From: Mycobacterium paraffinicum | Lineage (GTDB): Bacteria; Actinomycetota; Actinomycetes; Mycobacteriales; Mycobacteriaceae | NCBI RefSeq assembly: GCF_001907675.1 | Contig: NZ_MPNT01000009.1 | Span: forward strand, 136,333 to 200,332 | Direction of reading: 5' to 3' | Length of the DNA stretch: 64,000 bases | Shown here: piece after piece, positions 44,953 to 54,309 of the stretch | How positions within the stretch are numbered: the stretch's first letter is position 1 | How the letters are laid out: every line of letters begins with the position of its first letter | Position numbers and translations under genes: made by a program | Notes under the pieces: generated by a model | Databases searched by the model: none | Seen by the model: the letters and a program-made list of their open reading frames with translations, nothing else | Told to the model about the DNA's origin: nothing

Positions 44953-45030
44953 GAATTTGGCTGCAGATTCGACGCCGCCCAGCTCGTGTCGTCTCATCAT
45001 TAACATTAGAAACACAAGTAACATCGCCTG

Positions 45031-46686
45031 GTGTCTCTTACCCGTGGGCCGACGACGTTGCTCACCGCCATCGTGGCGACCGTCGTCATCGTCTCCTGGG
45101 TGGCGGACACGACGCGCGGCCACCGCAGCGCCACCCCTGCGCCTGCCCACGACACCCAGCTGACCGAACAGCCGCTGGTCGGGTTGGGCGGCGGCGTCAC
45201 GGTTCGCCAGATCAGCCAGGAGACCCCGTTTTCGCTCGTCGCGCTTACGGGCGACCTGGCAGGCACCTCGACCCGGGTACGGGCGAGGCGGCCGGACGGT
45301 TCGTGGGGGCCCTGGTATCAGACCGAGTACGAGACGGCGGCGCCCGACGGGGCGACGAACGGATCACTTGAGGGGCCACGCGGAACGGACCCGGTGTTCG
45401 TCGGCACCACCACCACCGTCGAGATCGCGGTCACCCGTCCGATCGATGCGCTACCGACCCTGGGGGCCCCGCCCGCCGGCGGGGGCGCGCCGTCCGTGCC
45501 CCCCAACGAGGCCGGCCTGGGCTACAAACCGGCGTCCCGGGAACAACCCTTCGGGCAGAACATCTCCGCCATCCTCATCTCGCCGCCGCAAGCGCCGGCG
45601 AAAACTCAGTGGACGCCGCCTTCGGGAGTCTTGATGCCCGGCCAGGCCCCCGCCATCATCAGCCGGGCGGAGTGGGGCGCCGACGAGTCGCTGCGATGCG
45701 GCAGCCCGCAGTACGACAACGGGGTTCGCGCCGCCGTCGTGCACCACACCGCGGGCAGCAACGACTACTCGCCGCTAGAGTCGGCCGGCATCGTCAAGGC
45801 CATCTACACGTATCACAGCAAAACCCTGGGCTGGTGCGACATCGCCTACAACGCCCTGGTCGACAAGTACGGCCAGGTATTCGAGGGCAGTGCAGGGGGG
45901 CTGACCAAAGCGGTCGAGGCCTTCCACACCGGCGGATTCAACCGCAACACCTGGGGCGTGGCGATGATCGGCAACTTCGACGACGTACCGCCGACGCCGA
46001 TCCAACTCCGCACCCTGGGCCGGTTGCTGGGCTGGCGCCTCGGCCTGGACGGCGTCGACCCCAAGGGAACCGTGTCGCTGGAGTCGGCGGGTAGCCACTA
46101 CACCACCTTCGCGGCCGGTTCCATCGCGACGCTGCCCACGATCTTCACGCACCGCGACGTCGGAAATACCGATTGCCCGGGCAATGCCGCCTACGCGCTG
46201 ATGGACGAAGTGCGCGATGTCGCTTCGCATTTCAACGACCCGCCCGAGGAATTGATCAAGGCCCTGCAGGGCGGCGCGATCTACGACCACTGGCAGGCGA
46301 TGGGCGGCATGAACAGCGTGCTGGGCGCGCCGACGTCCCCCGAGGACAGCGCCGAGGGTGACGCGCGGTACGTCACATTCGCCCGGGGTGCGATGTACTG
46401 GTCGCCGGAAACCGGCGCGCAGCCCGTTACCGGCGCCATCTACGACGCCTGGGCGTCGCTGAGCTACGAACGCGGACCGCTCGGACTGCCTACCAGCGCG
46501 GAACTTCAAGAGCCGCTGCAGATTACGCAGAACTTTCAGCATGGAACGCTGAACTACGAGCGGCTCACCGGCAACGTCACCGAGGTCGCTGAGGGCATCA
46601 CCACGCCGCTCTCGACGCAGCCACCGAGCGGCCCAACCGTTGCGCCCGAACACTTCTCGCTACCGGCGCACCCATCCGCCACCTAG
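45031..46686 (+). CDS. Secreted N-acetylmuramoyl-L-alanine amidase with LGFP repeats (Rv3811 type)
   Basis: A 551-aa exported protein. An N-terminal hydrophobic segment (residues about 7-27) acts as signal or anchor. A PGRP/amidase_2 domain occupies about residues 205-400, with zinc ligands in VVHHTAGSND and THRDVGNTDCPG and the catalytic Tyr region near YNALVDKYG. The C-terminal part has LGFP-type repeats (VLGAPTSPEDSAEGD, PLGLPTSAELQEP), thought to bind the arabinogalactan-peptidoglycan. It probably cleaves the peptide stem from peptidoglycan. The start is GTG at 45031. In M. tuberculosis PE_PGRS62 follows. Here the HAD gene follows directly on the other strand. Confidence 0.88.
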   Translation: MSLTRGPTTLLTAIVATVVIVSWVADTTRGHRSATPAPAHDTQLTEQPLVGLGGGVTVRQISQETPFSLVALTGDLAGTSTRVRARRPDGSWGPWYQTEYETAAPDGATNGSLEGPRGTDPVFVGTTTTVEIAVTRPIDALPTLGAPPAGGGAPSVPPNEAGLGYKPASREQPFGQNISAILISPPQAPAKTQWTPPSGVLMPGQAPAIISRAEWGADESLRCGSPQYDNGVRAAVVHHTAGSNDYSPLESAGIVKAIYTYHSKTLGWCDIAYNALVDKYGQVFEGSAGGLTKAVEAFHTGGFNRNTWGVAMIGNFDDVPPTPIQLRTLGRLLGWRLGLDGVDPKGTVSLESAGSHYTTFAAGSIATLPTIFTHRDVGNTDCPGNAAYALMDEVRDVASHFNDPPEELIKALQGGAIYDHWQAMGGMNSVLGAPTSPEDSAEGDARYVTFARGAMYWSPETGAQPVTGAIYDAWASLSYERGPLGLPTSAELQEPLQITQNFQHGTLNYERLTGNVTEVAEGITTPLSTQPPSGPTVAPEHFSLPAHPSAT

Positions 46687-46691
46687 CGGGG

Positions 46692-47525
46692 TCAACGCGT
46701 CGCGGCAGCGCTAAGCCACCAGCGCTCCAGCACCCGGCCCACGCCGTCGTCGTTGTTGACGGCGGTGACCTCGTCGGCCGCCTCCAACACTTCGGGATGC
46801 GCGTTGCCCATCGCCACGCCATGGCCGGCCCAGCGCAGCATCGGCAGGTCGTTGGGCATGTCACCGAACGCCAACACCTCGCCGCTGGAGATCTGCAGGG
46901 GCCTGGCGACCTCGTCCACACCGGTGGCCTTGCTGATGCCGAGCGGCACGATCTCCACGAGGCCGTTGTTGGTGGAGTAGGTGATGTCGCCCTCGATGCC
47001 GACGTGCTTGGCGAGCGCGGCGGCCATATCGGCGCTGCGCGCCCCGCTTCGGCGGATCAGCAGCTTGATCGCGGGCGCGCTGAGCAGGTCCTCGATCGAC
47101 ACCTCGGTGTTGTCCGGGTTCAACCACGCGTGCTCGTAGCCCGGCGAGCTGATGAACTGGGGGGTCGCCGTGTCGTGGGCGCGTTCACCGATCCGCTCGA
47201 CGGCCAGGCCGGCGCCCGGGATGACGCGCGTCGCCAGCTCCGCCAGCTCGGCCAGCGTGTCAACGGACAGCGTGCGGGCCGACACCACCCGGTCGGTGGC
47301 GGGATCGTAGACGACGGCACCGTTGGCACACACCGCCATTGGCGCGAAGCCGAGCGCGTCGACGACGGGGCGTATCCATCGCGGCGGGCGGCCCGTCGCC
47401 ACCACGAAAGTCGCACCGGCATCGACGGCGGCGCGCACGGCATCGCGGGTGCGCGGGGTGATGGTTTCGTTGTCGTCGAACAGGGTGCCGTCGACGTCGC
47501 AAGCTATGAGCGCCGGCTGAGTCAC
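46692..47525 (-). CDS. HAD-superfamily Cof-type phosphatase (Rv3813c type)
   Basis: A 277-aa class IIB HAD hydrolase. Motif I is ACDVDGTLFDD (nucleophile Asp near residue 10), motif II ATGRPPRW, motif III a Lys in GISKATG, and motif IV FGDMPNDLPML. Substrates of the family are sugar phosphates and cofactors such as pyridoxal phosphate or flavins, and the sequence does not point to one. It ends 5 bp from the amidase gene stop and is followed on its strand by the three acyltransferase genes upstream, so it may be co-transcribed with them. Confidence 0.88.
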   Translation of the reverse strand: MTQPALIACDVDGTLFDDNETITPRTRDAVRAAVDAGATFVVATGRPPRWIRPVVDALGFAPMAVCANGAVVYDPATDRVVSARTLSVDTLAELAELATRVIPGAGLAVERIGERAHDTATPQFISSPGYEHAWLNPDNTEVSIEDLLSAPAIKLLIRRSGARSADMAAALAKHVGIEGDITYSTNNGLVEIVPLGISKATGVDEVARPLQISSGEVLAFGDMPNDLPMLRWAGHGVAMGNAHPEVLEAADEVTAVNNDDGVGRVLERWWLSAAATR

Positions 47526-47571
47526 TGTGCAGTCATCTGGACGGTTCCGCGTTCGCAGCTCCCCGGTGTGG

Positions 47572-48357
47572 TCAATGCACTCCGCTCTGGTCCTGTCCGG
47601 GGCGGGTCACGCCGTCGGTGCCGCGCTTCTGCATCCGCGCCTGCAGCTCCGACAGGCGGATCGCCCGGGAATCCTCCTGGCTCGGCGCCGTGCCGCCCAG
47701 GCGCCGCGGAACCCAGAATTCGCCCTCCGGGTGGGGGTATTCGTCCTGCACCTGATAGAGCAGCGCATTCATCGCCTGGCGCAGCGCCGCGTTGAGCTGT
47801 TCGGGCGTGCCATGCGGCGGCAGCGGCCGACCCGCGGCGACGGTGATCGGAACCTTGTTGCGCCACAACTTTTTTGGATGATCCTTGGGCCAAATCCGGT
47901 GCGCACCCCAGACGATCATCGGAACGATCGGCACTTGGGCATCCAGCGCCATTCGGGCCGCGCCGCTCTTGAACTCGCGTAGCTCGAAACTGCGGCTGAT
48001 CGTGGCTTCGGGATGCATCCCGATGAGCTCGCCCTCGCGCAGGCGCTGCACCGCCACCTCGAGCGCGTCGTGTCCGGTCCTGCGGTCCACCGGGATCAGC
48101 CTGGCGTGGTTGATCACGTAGTTGACCGCCTTCACCTCGGCCATCTCGGCCTTGATCATGAAGTAGGCCCGCCGGCGGCGCTCGCGCACCGCGAGGAGCG
48201 TTGGCAACCAGTCCAGGTAGCTGGTGTGGTTTTGGGCGAGCAGGGCGCCGCCCCGCTCGGGGATGTTGTCCAGGCCGCGGTAGGTGAACTTCGTTCCCTG
48301 CATCGCGACCATCGGCGGCACGACCCACTCACACAATCGGTAGAACCCCTCGGGCAT
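47572..48357 (-). CDS. PlsC-type acyltransferase 1 (Rv3814c type)
   Basis: A 261-aa 1-acyl-sn-glycerol-3-phosphate acyltransferase-family protein. The HX4D motif is NHTSYLDW (residues about 40-47). The substrate motif is the GMHPEATISRSFELREF variant of FPEGTRS, and the VPIVPMIVWGAHRIW block is characteristic of this actinobacterial group. The C-terminal tail ends with PRRLGGTAPSQEDS. It is the third member in transcription order of a tandem set with the two genes at 48372 and 49134, about 60 percent alike by eye. Acceptor and acyl donor are unknown. Confidence 0.88.
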   Translation of the reverse strand: MPEGFYRLCEWVVPPMVAMQGTKFTYRGLDNIPERGGALLAQNHTSYLDWLPTLLAVRERRRRAYFMIKAEMAEVKAVNYVINHARLIPVDRRTGHDALEVAVQRLREGELIGMHPEATISRSFELREFKSGAARMALDAQVPIVPMIVWGAHRIWPKDHPKKLWRNKVPITVAAGRPLPPHGTPEQLNAALRQAMNALLYQVQDEYPHPEGEFWVPRRLGGTAPSQEDSRAIRLSELQARMQKRGTDGVTRPGQDQSGVH

Positions 48358-48371
48358 GTCTTCTCCTTCGC

Positions 48372-49127
48372 CTACCGGGACGGCCGTCCACTACGACCCA
48401 CGGCCCGCGCCGCGGCCTCGTCCGCCTCCATCTGGGCCGCCTCCGCCATGGTCGGTGCCCCGCCGCCGAGGCGGCGCGGTGTCCAATACGCCCCGGGTTC
48501 GTGCGGATAGTCCTCCTGGACGTGGTGGAGCAGTCCGGTCATCGACTCGCGCAGCGCGGCGTCGGTCCGCGCGATGTCTTCGGCGGCCGGCACTGGCGTG
48601 CCTGCCTGCACTTTAATCGGCACCTTGGCGCGGCCCAGATTGCGTGGGTGGTCCTTGGTCCAGATCCGGTGGGCTCCCCAGACGATCACCGGGATGATCG
48701 GGACGTCCGCTTCGATGGCCATGCGGGCGGCGCCCGTCTTGAATTCCTTCAGCTCGAAGCTGCGGCTGATGGTGGCCTCCGGATACACGCCCACCAGCTC
48801 GCCCTCGCGGAGCCGCTGCACTGCCACGGCGTAGGCGCCGGCCCCGGCTCCGCGGTCCACCGGGATGGTTCCGGTGTGCTTGATCAGGAAGTTGACGATC
48901 TTCACCTGCTGCATCTCGGCCTTGATCATGAACCTGAGCCGCCGTCCCCGCCGGTGCACGGCCAGCGCGGCGGGCAGGAAGTCGACATAGCTGGTGTGGT
49001 TGATCGCGATCACCGCGCCGCCGGAGGCCGGGATGTTCTCAACGCCGCCGTAAGAGATCTGCGTGGCGGTGGCCAGCACCGCCAGCCGGGCCACAACCTC
49101 GAGCGTGCGGAAGATCGGCTCCACCAT
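48372..49127 (-). CDS. PlsC-type acyltransferase 2 (Rv3815c type)
   Basis: A 251-aa member of the same tandem family. The HX4D motif is NHTSYVDF and the second motif GVYPEATISRSFELKEFKTGAARMA. The shared tail reads YWTPRRLGGGAPTMAEAAQ. Spacing to the neighbours is 14 bp and 6 bp, so the set is one operon. The IPVDRGAGAGAY segment differs from the IPVDRRTGHDAL segment of its neighbour and may mark a different acceptor. Likely membrane-associated through the N-terminal hydrophobic helix. Confidence 0.88.
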   Translation of the reverse strand: MVEPIFRTLEVVARLAVLATATQISYGGVENIPASGGAVIAINHTSYVDFLPAALAVHRRGRRLRFMIKAEMQQVKIVNFLIKHTGTIPVDRGAGAGAYAVAVQRLREGELVGVYPEATISRSFELKEFKTGAARMAIEADVPIIPVIVWGAHRIWTKDHPRNLGRAKVPIKVQAGTPVPAAEDIARTDAALRESMTGLLHHVQEDYPHEPGAYWTPRRLGGGAPTMAEAAQMEADEAAARAVGRSGRPSR

Positions 49128-49133
49128 TGATCG

Positions 49134-49901
49134 CTACTCCGGAGCTCCCGTGGATCGAGCCCGACGGGCGGCGCGAGCGGCCGCCTCCTCGGCGTCCATC
49201 CTGGCGGCTTCGGCCAGCGACGGTGCGCTGCCCCCCAACCGGCGCGGCACCCAGAACTCACCCGCCGGGTGCGGCCCGTACATCTCCTGGGCCCGCTCCA
49301 GCAGGTGTTGCATCCGCGAGTGCAACAGCCCCTTGAGCTCCTCGACGCCCAGCGTCGGTTCGATCGGCTCGCCGACGACCACCATGATGGGCACCTTCGG
49401 GCGCATCAGCCTCTTGGGGTGGCCCTTGGTCCAGATGCGCTGGGCACCCCAGACGATCACCGGAACGATCGGCACTCCGGCCTCGACGGCCATCCGGGCG
49501 GCGCCCGACTTGAACTCCTTGATCTCGAAGCTGCGGCTGATGGTGGCTTCCGGGTAGACACCGACCAGCTCACCGTCCTTGAGATTTCTGACCGCCTCCT
49601 CGTAGGATGCGGCCCCGTCCTGCCGGTTCACCGAGATGTGTCGCAGGCTGCGCATGATCGGGCCGGTGATCTTGTGGTCAAACACCTCCTGCTTGGCCAT
49701 GAACCGCACCTTGCGGCCCAGCCCTTGCCGGTAGGCGGGCAACCCGGCGAAGGTGAAGTCGAGGTAGCCGGTGTGGTTGATGGCGATGACCGCACCGCCG
49801 GTTTTGGGCAGGTTTTCCACGCCCGAGACCGTGATCTTGAGGCCCTGAAGGCGCCAAATCAGGCGGGCGAGTTGAATGACAGTCCCGTATACCGGTTCCA
49901 C
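49134..49901 (-). CDS. PlsC-type acyltransferase 3 (Rv3816c type)
   Basis: A 255-aa paralogue and the first of the three in transcription order. The HX4D motif is NHTGYLDF, and the second motif reads GVYPEATISRSFEIKEFKSGAARMA. The N-terminus (MEPVYGTVIQLARLIWRLQG) is an amphipathic helix. Its start is 61 bp from the divergent kinase-like gene, so the shared spacer holds both promoters. The three paralogues are also tandem in M. tuberculosis, so the triplication is old. Confidence 0.88.
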   Translation of the reverse strand: MEPVYGTVIQLARLIWRLQGLKITVSGVENLPKTGGAVIAINHTGYLDFTFAGLPAYRQGLGRKVRFMAKQEVFDHKITGPIMRSLRHISVNRQDGAASYEEAVRNLKDGELVGVYPEATISRSFEIKEFKSGAARMAVEAGVPIVPVIVWGAQRIWTKGHPKRLMRPKVPIMVVVGEPIEPTLGVEELKGLLHSRMQHLLERAQEMYGPHPAGEFWVPRRLGGSAPSLAEAARMDAEEAAARAARRARSTGAPE

Positions 49902-49962
49902 AGCTGATCAGCCTAATGCTCCTGGCTGTGAGTCACCCGAAGTGCCGAAAAGGAGGCGACGC

Positions 49963-50706
49963 TTGAGCTTCCCCGCGGCCCCCGTTCCGCCGCCCGAGGT
50001 GGTCCGCCGGTTCGCCGCCGGCAGGGCGGTGCGCGCCGTATGGGTCAACGAGATCGGTGGGGTGACCTTCCGGATCGGCCCCGGCGCCGTTGGTGCCGAG
50101 TTCGTCAAGGTCGCCGACGCGGGCGTGACCGACTTCAGCGGCGAAGCCGAGCGACTGCGTTGGGCGGCCCGGTACCTGACGGTGCCGACGGTGCTGGGCG
50201 CCGGCGTCGACGGTGGCTGCGCCTGGCTGCGTACCCGTGCGCTACCCGGCGTCTCGGCCGTGCATCCGCGCCTGCGGGCCACACCCGAGGTGGCAGTGCG
50301 CGCGATCGCCGTCGGCCTGCGCACGCTGCATGACCGGTTGCCGGTGTCGCCCTGCCCATTCGACTGGTCGGCCGAGGGTCGGCTGGCGGCCCTGACACCC
50401 GCCGCGCGCGCACGCCTGGGCGACCCGCCGCCCATCGACCGCCCGGTCGTCTGCCACGGCGACGCCTGCTCGCCCAACACCTTGGTCGACGAGCGCGGCC
50501 GGTACCGGGGGCATGTCGACCTGGGTGACCTCGGTGTGGCCGATCGGTGGGCCGACCTCGCGGTCGCGACGCTGTCGTTGGGCTGGAACTTTCCCGACCG
50601 GCTGTGGGACGCGGAATTCTTCGCGGTCTACGGCGTCGAGCCCGACCTCGCTCGCCTCGACTTCTACCGACGGCTGTGGGAAGCCGACGATGCCGGCTCG
50701 CGCTAA
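49963..50706 (+). CDS. Aminoglycoside phosphotransferase-family protein (Rv3817 type)
   Basis: A 247-aa protein with the APH/choline-kinase fold. The catalytic loop is VVCHGDACSPNTLVD (HGDxxxxN) and the metal-binding motif is GHVDLGDLGVADRWADLA (residues about 180-197). The N-lobe is short. The TTG at 49963 is chosen because a full AGGAGG lies at 49950-49955, 7 bases upstream. An in-frame GTG at 49942 precedes that site and is less likely. Substrate unknown; a contribution to aminoglycoside tolerance is possible but not shown. The rv3818-type gene follows after 71 bp. Confidence 0.85.
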   Translation: MSFPAAPVPPPEVVRRFAAGRAVRAVWVNEIGGVTFRIGPGAVGAEFVKVADAGVTDFSGEAERLRWAARYLTVPTVLGAGVDGGCAWLRTRALPGVSAVHPRLRATPEVAVRAIAVGLRTLHDRLPVSPCPFDWSAEGRLAALTPAARARLGDPPPIDRPVVCHGDACSPNTLVDERGRYRGHVDLGDLGVADRWADLAVATLSLGWNFPDRLWDAEFFAVYGVEPDLARLDFYRRLWEADDAGSR

Positions 50707-50777
50707 GCTCGGGGGCTGAAAAGTCGTTAGCCGGCCGCGGGCGGCAAGGCCCTTGTGACGGCCCCAGGAAGGTATTT

Positions 50778-52328
50778 GTGCAGGTCACCAGCGTTGGTCA
50801 CGCCGGATTTCTGATCGAGACCCCGGCGGGCAGCATCCTCTGCGACCCGTGGGTCAACCCCGCGTACTTCGCGTCCTGGTTCCCGTTCCCGGACAACAGC
50901 CGCCTCGACTGGGACAGGCTGGGTGACTGCGACTACCTGTACCTGTCGCACCTGCACAAGGATCACTTCGACGCCAAGAACCTGGCGGAGCATGTCAACA
51001 AGGACGCGGTGGTGCTGCTGCCGGACTTTCCGGTGCCGGATCTTCGAAATGCGTTGCAGGAGTTGGGTTTCTACCGGTTCTTCGAGACCAGCACCTCCGT
51101 CAAACACCGCGTCAGCGGCCCGAAGGGCGAGCTTGACGTCATGATCATCGCTCTGCGCGCGCCGGCCGACGGGCCGCTCGGCGACTCCGCGCTGGTGGTT
51201 TCCGACGGCGCCACAACGGCTTTCAACATGAACGACGCCCGGCCGGTCGACCTTGACGTGTTGGCGTCGGAGTTCGGCCACATCGACGTGCACATGCTGC
51301 AGTACTCCGGCGCCATCTGGTACCCGATGGTCTACGACATGCCGGCCCGCGCCAAGGAGTCCTTCGGCGTCCAGAAGCGCCAGCGGCAGATGGACCGCGC
51401 CCGCCAGTACATCGCCCAGGTGGGCGCGACGTGGATCATCCCGTCGGCCGGTCCGCCGTGCTTCCTGGACCCCGAGCTGCGCGACCTCAACGACGACCAC
51501 GGCGACCCGGCCAACATCTTCCCCGACCAGATGGTGTTCCTCGACCAGATGCGGAGCCACGGCAACGACGGCGGCCTGTTGATGATCCCCGGTTCGACCG
51601 CGGACTTCACCGGCGCCGCCCTGAACTCGCTGAGCCACCCGATGCCCGACGACCAGGTCGAGGCGATCTTCACCACCGGGAAGCAGGCCTACATCGCCGA
51701 CTACGCCGAGCGCATGGCGCCCGTCCTGGCCGCCGAAAAGTCGCGATGGGCCCCCGCGACCGGCGAACCGCTGTTGGAGCCGTTGCGTGCGCTGTTCGAA
51801 CCGATCATGTCGCAAAGCGACGAGATCTGCGACGGTATCGGCTATCCCGTCGAACTCGTGATCGGACCCGAGACCGTCATCCTGGACTTTCCGAAACGCA
51901 CCGTGCGCGAACGCATCCCCGACGAGAAGGTCCGCTACGGCTTCGCCATAGCGCCGGAGTTGGTCCGCACGGTGTTGCGCGACCGGGAACCGGACTGGGT
52001 CAACACCATCTTTTTGTCCACCCGATTCAGGGCGTGGCGCGTCGGCGGCTACAACGAATACCTGTACACCTTCTTCAAATGCCTCACCGACGAGCGAATC
52101 GCATACGCCGACGGCTGGTTCGCCGAGACGCATGACGATTCTTCATCGGTCACGCTGGACGGCTGGGAGATTCAGCGCCGCTGCCCCCACCTGAAGGCCG
52201 ACCTGTCGAAATTCGGTGTGGTCGAGGGCAACACGTTGACCTGCAACCTCCACGGCTGGCAATGGCGGTTGGACGACGGTCGCTGCCTGACGGCGCGCGG
52301 CCACCAGCTGAGAAGTTCTCGGGCATGA
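50778..52328 (+). CDS. Metallo-beta-lactamase-fold / Rieske two-domain protein (Rv3818 type)
   Basis: A 516-aa protein of the same length as the M. tuberculosis Rv3818. The N-terminal half is a UlaG/CMP-Neu5Ac-hydroxylase-like metallo-beta-lactamase fold with SHLHKDHFD (HxHxDH, residues about 58-66) and QYSGAIWYP. The C-terminal about 70 residues are a Rieske [2Fe-2S] domain with CPHLKADL and CNLHGWQW (CxH...CxxH). The combination resembles CMP-N-acetylneuraminate hydroxylase, an oxygenase, but the host is not known to make sialic acid, so the substrate is open. GTG at 50778 has AGGAAGG upstream. Confidence 0.88.
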   Translation: MQVTSVGHAGFLIETPAGSILCDPWVNPAYFASWFPFPDNSRLDWDRLGDCDYLYLSHLHKDHFDAKNLAEHVNKDAVVLLPDFPVPDLRNALQELGFYRFFETSTSVKHRVSGPKGELDVMIIALRAPADGPLGDSALVVSDGATTAFNMNDARPVDLDVLASEFGHIDVHMLQYSGAIWYPMVYDMPARAKESFGVQKRQRQMDRARQYIAQVGATWIIPSAGPPCFLDPELRDLNDDHGDPANIFPDQMVFLDQMRSHGNDGGLLMIPGSTADFTGAALNSLSHPMPDDQVEAIFTTGKQAYIADYAERMAPVLAAEKSRWAPATGEPLLEPLRALFEPIMSQSDEICDGIGYPVELVIGPETVILDFPKRTVRERIPDEKVRYGFAIAPELVRTVLRDREPDWVNTIFLSTRFRAWRVGGYNEYLYTFFKCLTDERIAYADGWFAETHDDSSSVTLDGWEIQRRCPHLKADLSKFGVVEGNTLTCNLHGWQWRLDDGRCLTARGHQLRSSRA

Positions 52329-52669
52329 CCGCCACCCAAGGCCAGTGTTACGACGACGGCCTGATCCAGCTGGACCGTGCGGCGATAACGCTGCGCCGCT
52401 ACCACTTTCCCTCCGGCACGTCGAAAGTCATCGCACTGGACGCGGTTCGCGGGTACAAGGCCGAGGGGTTGGGTCTGTTCACTCATCGATTCTGGATCTG
52501 GGGAACCTCGGACCTGTGCCGCTGGCTGCCGCTGGACGTGAGCCGTCCGTTCAAGTCGACACTGATCACGCTGGATGTGCCGGGCGTTGCGCCCAGTCCC
52601 GCCTTCACACCGGCGCGGCCCGAGGAGTTCACCGCGCTCCTGGATGAGCTGCTGGGTCAGCGCGGTTAG
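52325..52669 (+). CDS. Conserved hypothetical protein (Rv3819 type)
   Basis: A 114-aa protein with a beta-rich pattern (LIQLDRAAITLRRYHFP, KVIALDAVRGYKAE, RFWIWGTSDLCRWLPLD) and a C-terminal helix with PARPEEFTALLDELLG. The layout resembles a small PH-like domain, though this is not certain. The ATG at 52325 overlaps the Rieske protein stop (ATGA), so it is co-translated with it. It stands where M. tuberculosis has Rv3819, after which that genome continues with the sulfolipid genes, absent here. Confidence 0.8.
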   Translation: MTATQGQCYDDGLIQLDRAAITLRRYHFPSGTSKVIALDAVRGYKAEGLGLFTHRFWIWGTSDLCRWLPLDVSRPFKSTLITLDVPGVAPSPAFTPARPEEFTALLDELLGQRG

Positions 52670-52706
52670 CCGCGCGCCCGCCCCGCCCCGCCCGGCGGCT
52701 TGAGCC

Positions 52707-54269
52707 TTAAGCCATGCGCTCTTCGAGCGCCTGCCGGGCCGCGTTGTAGCCGGGGATAAACGTGATGCCCGGCCCGCCATGGCAACCGGCGCTGCCTAGA
52801 TACAGGCCCTCGATGGGGATGGTTTGACCGCGAAAGCCTCTGGGGCCGGGCCGGTTCGGTCCGATCTGATTGGGGTTCAGCAGGCCATGGCAGTAATCGC
52901 CGCCGGGAGCGCCGAACATCACGCCCATGTGCTTGGGCGTGAAGGTGGTGTGCCGGATGATGCTGCGCTCGAAGTTGGGTGCCAGCCGGGTGATCTTGTC
53001 GATCACCCGCTGACCCATTTCAACCTTCGCATCGCCGTAGTCGGCGCCGCCCTCGATCGGGAACCACAGTGCGAATGCCGAGGCGGCGTGCTTGCCCTCC
53101 GGCGCCAGGTCCGGGTCGTTCTGGGTGGGAATCTGCAACACCACCGTCGGGTCGGCCGGGACGATTCCGCGGCGGCAGTCCTCCCACTGCTGCTGGACTT
53201 CCTCCGGCGTGCAGAACAGGCCGATCGATGCCTGCATGGCCGGGTCGTTGAGCGCCTCATAGGGCGCGGCGAACTCCGGGGCCTCCTCCAGCGCGAAGTG
53301 CATCTGCAGGTAGCTGCCGCGGTGATCGGTCCGGGCGTAGCGCTCCCGAATGTCGCCGGGCAGCAGGGCTGGGTCGATCAGTTCGTTGAGGGTGATGTCG
53401 GGCGCAATGCCGGAGACCACGATCGGGGCGGTCAACGTGTCGCCGCCCTCGGTGCGCACCCCACTCACCCGCCCGTCCTCGACGAGGATCTCGGTCACCT
53501 TGCTGCGCAGCCGGACCTCGCCGCCGTGGCTTTCCAGCAGCTCGCCCAGCTGGGCGGTGAGCGCACCGATGCCGCCGCGCAACTTCTTCATCTGCATGGT
53601 GTCCCCGTCGGGCACGCCCAGCCCGAAGGCCAGCGCCGCCGCGCTGCCCGGTGTGGCGGGCCCGCGATACAGGGTGTTGACGGCCAGCACGGTCATCGAG
53701 CCGCGCAGCGCACCGTGCTTCTCCCGGTCGGGAAGGTAGCGGTCCAACACGTCGGTGACCGAACCGAACAACATGTCGTCGATCGCCGAACGTTCGAATT
53801 CGTTTGTGGCGCAGGCATACATCTCGTCGTAGGTCTTGGGCTGTGTGCCCGCCTCGAACCGGCCCAGCGCCCGGGTGGGCGCCTGGCTCCAGGCCATCAG
53901 CCCCGCCATCCCGTTGACCGCGTCCGCCCCGTGCACCTCGTTGAGGTGGGTGAACAGCTTGATGGGATCGCTGTACTGGATCAGCGGATCGTCACCGACG
54001 CCGCGCACCGCCACCGACATCACGTCCAGGTCGATCGTCGGCAAGGTGTCCAGGCCGAGTTCCTCGACGACCACGGTCGAGGTGGGGAATTGGACCGACC
54101 CGGCGATCTCGAACCGGTACCCGTCGAAAAGCTCCACGGTGGATGCCATTCCGCCGGCGTACAGCTTGGAATCCAGGCACACCGTGCGCAGCCCCGCCTT
54201 TTGCAGCAGCACCGCCGCCGCCAGGCCGTTGTGCCCGGCACCGATGACTATCGCGTCGTAATCAGACAT
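52707..54269 (-). CDS. FAD-dependent phytoene-desaturase-like oxidoreductase (Rv3829c type)
   Basis: A 520-aa flavoprotein of the phytoene desaturase/carotenoid isomerase type. The dinucleotide-binding motif is DAIVIGAGHNGLAAAVLL at the N-terminus. The C-terminal FAD motif is GLYLGSAGCHGGPGITFIPGYNAA. The substrate is unknown. It is probably not a carotenoid enzyme in the absence of crt genes nearby. The ATG at 54269 has GGGAGG about 7 bases upstream, so the longer in-frame form from 54299 is not used. A palindrome at 54310-54329 in its promoter region matches the one in front of the TetR gene. Confidence 0.87.
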   Translation of the reverse strand: MSDYDAIVIGAGHNGLAAAVLLQKAGLRTVCLDSKLYAGGMASTVELFDGYRFEIAGSVQFPTSTVVVEELGLDTLPTIDLDVMSVAVRGVGDDPLIQYSDPIKLFTHLNEVHGADAVNGMAGLMAWSQAPTRALGRFEAGTQPKTYDEMYACATNEFERSAIDDMLFGSVTDVLDRYLPDREKHGALRGSMTVLAVNTLYRGPATPGSAAALAFGLGVPDGDTMQMKKLRGGIGALTAQLGELLESHGGEVRLRSKVTEILVEDGRVSGVRTEGGDTLTAPIVVSGIAPDITLNELIDPALLPGDIRERYARTDHRGSYLQMHFALEEAPEFAAPYEALNDPAMQASIGLFCTPEEVQQQWEDCRRGIVPADPTVVLQIPTQNDPDLAPEGKHAASAFALWFPIEGGADYGDAKVEMGQRVIDKITRLAPNFERSIIRHTTFTPKHMGVMFGAPGGDYCHGLLNPNQIGPNRPGPRGFRGQTIPIEGLYLGSAGCHGGPGITFIPGYNAARQALEERMA

Positions 54270-54309
54270 GTGCTGACCTCCCGCACAGCAGGCTGGCATG
54301 CGGCCAAAG

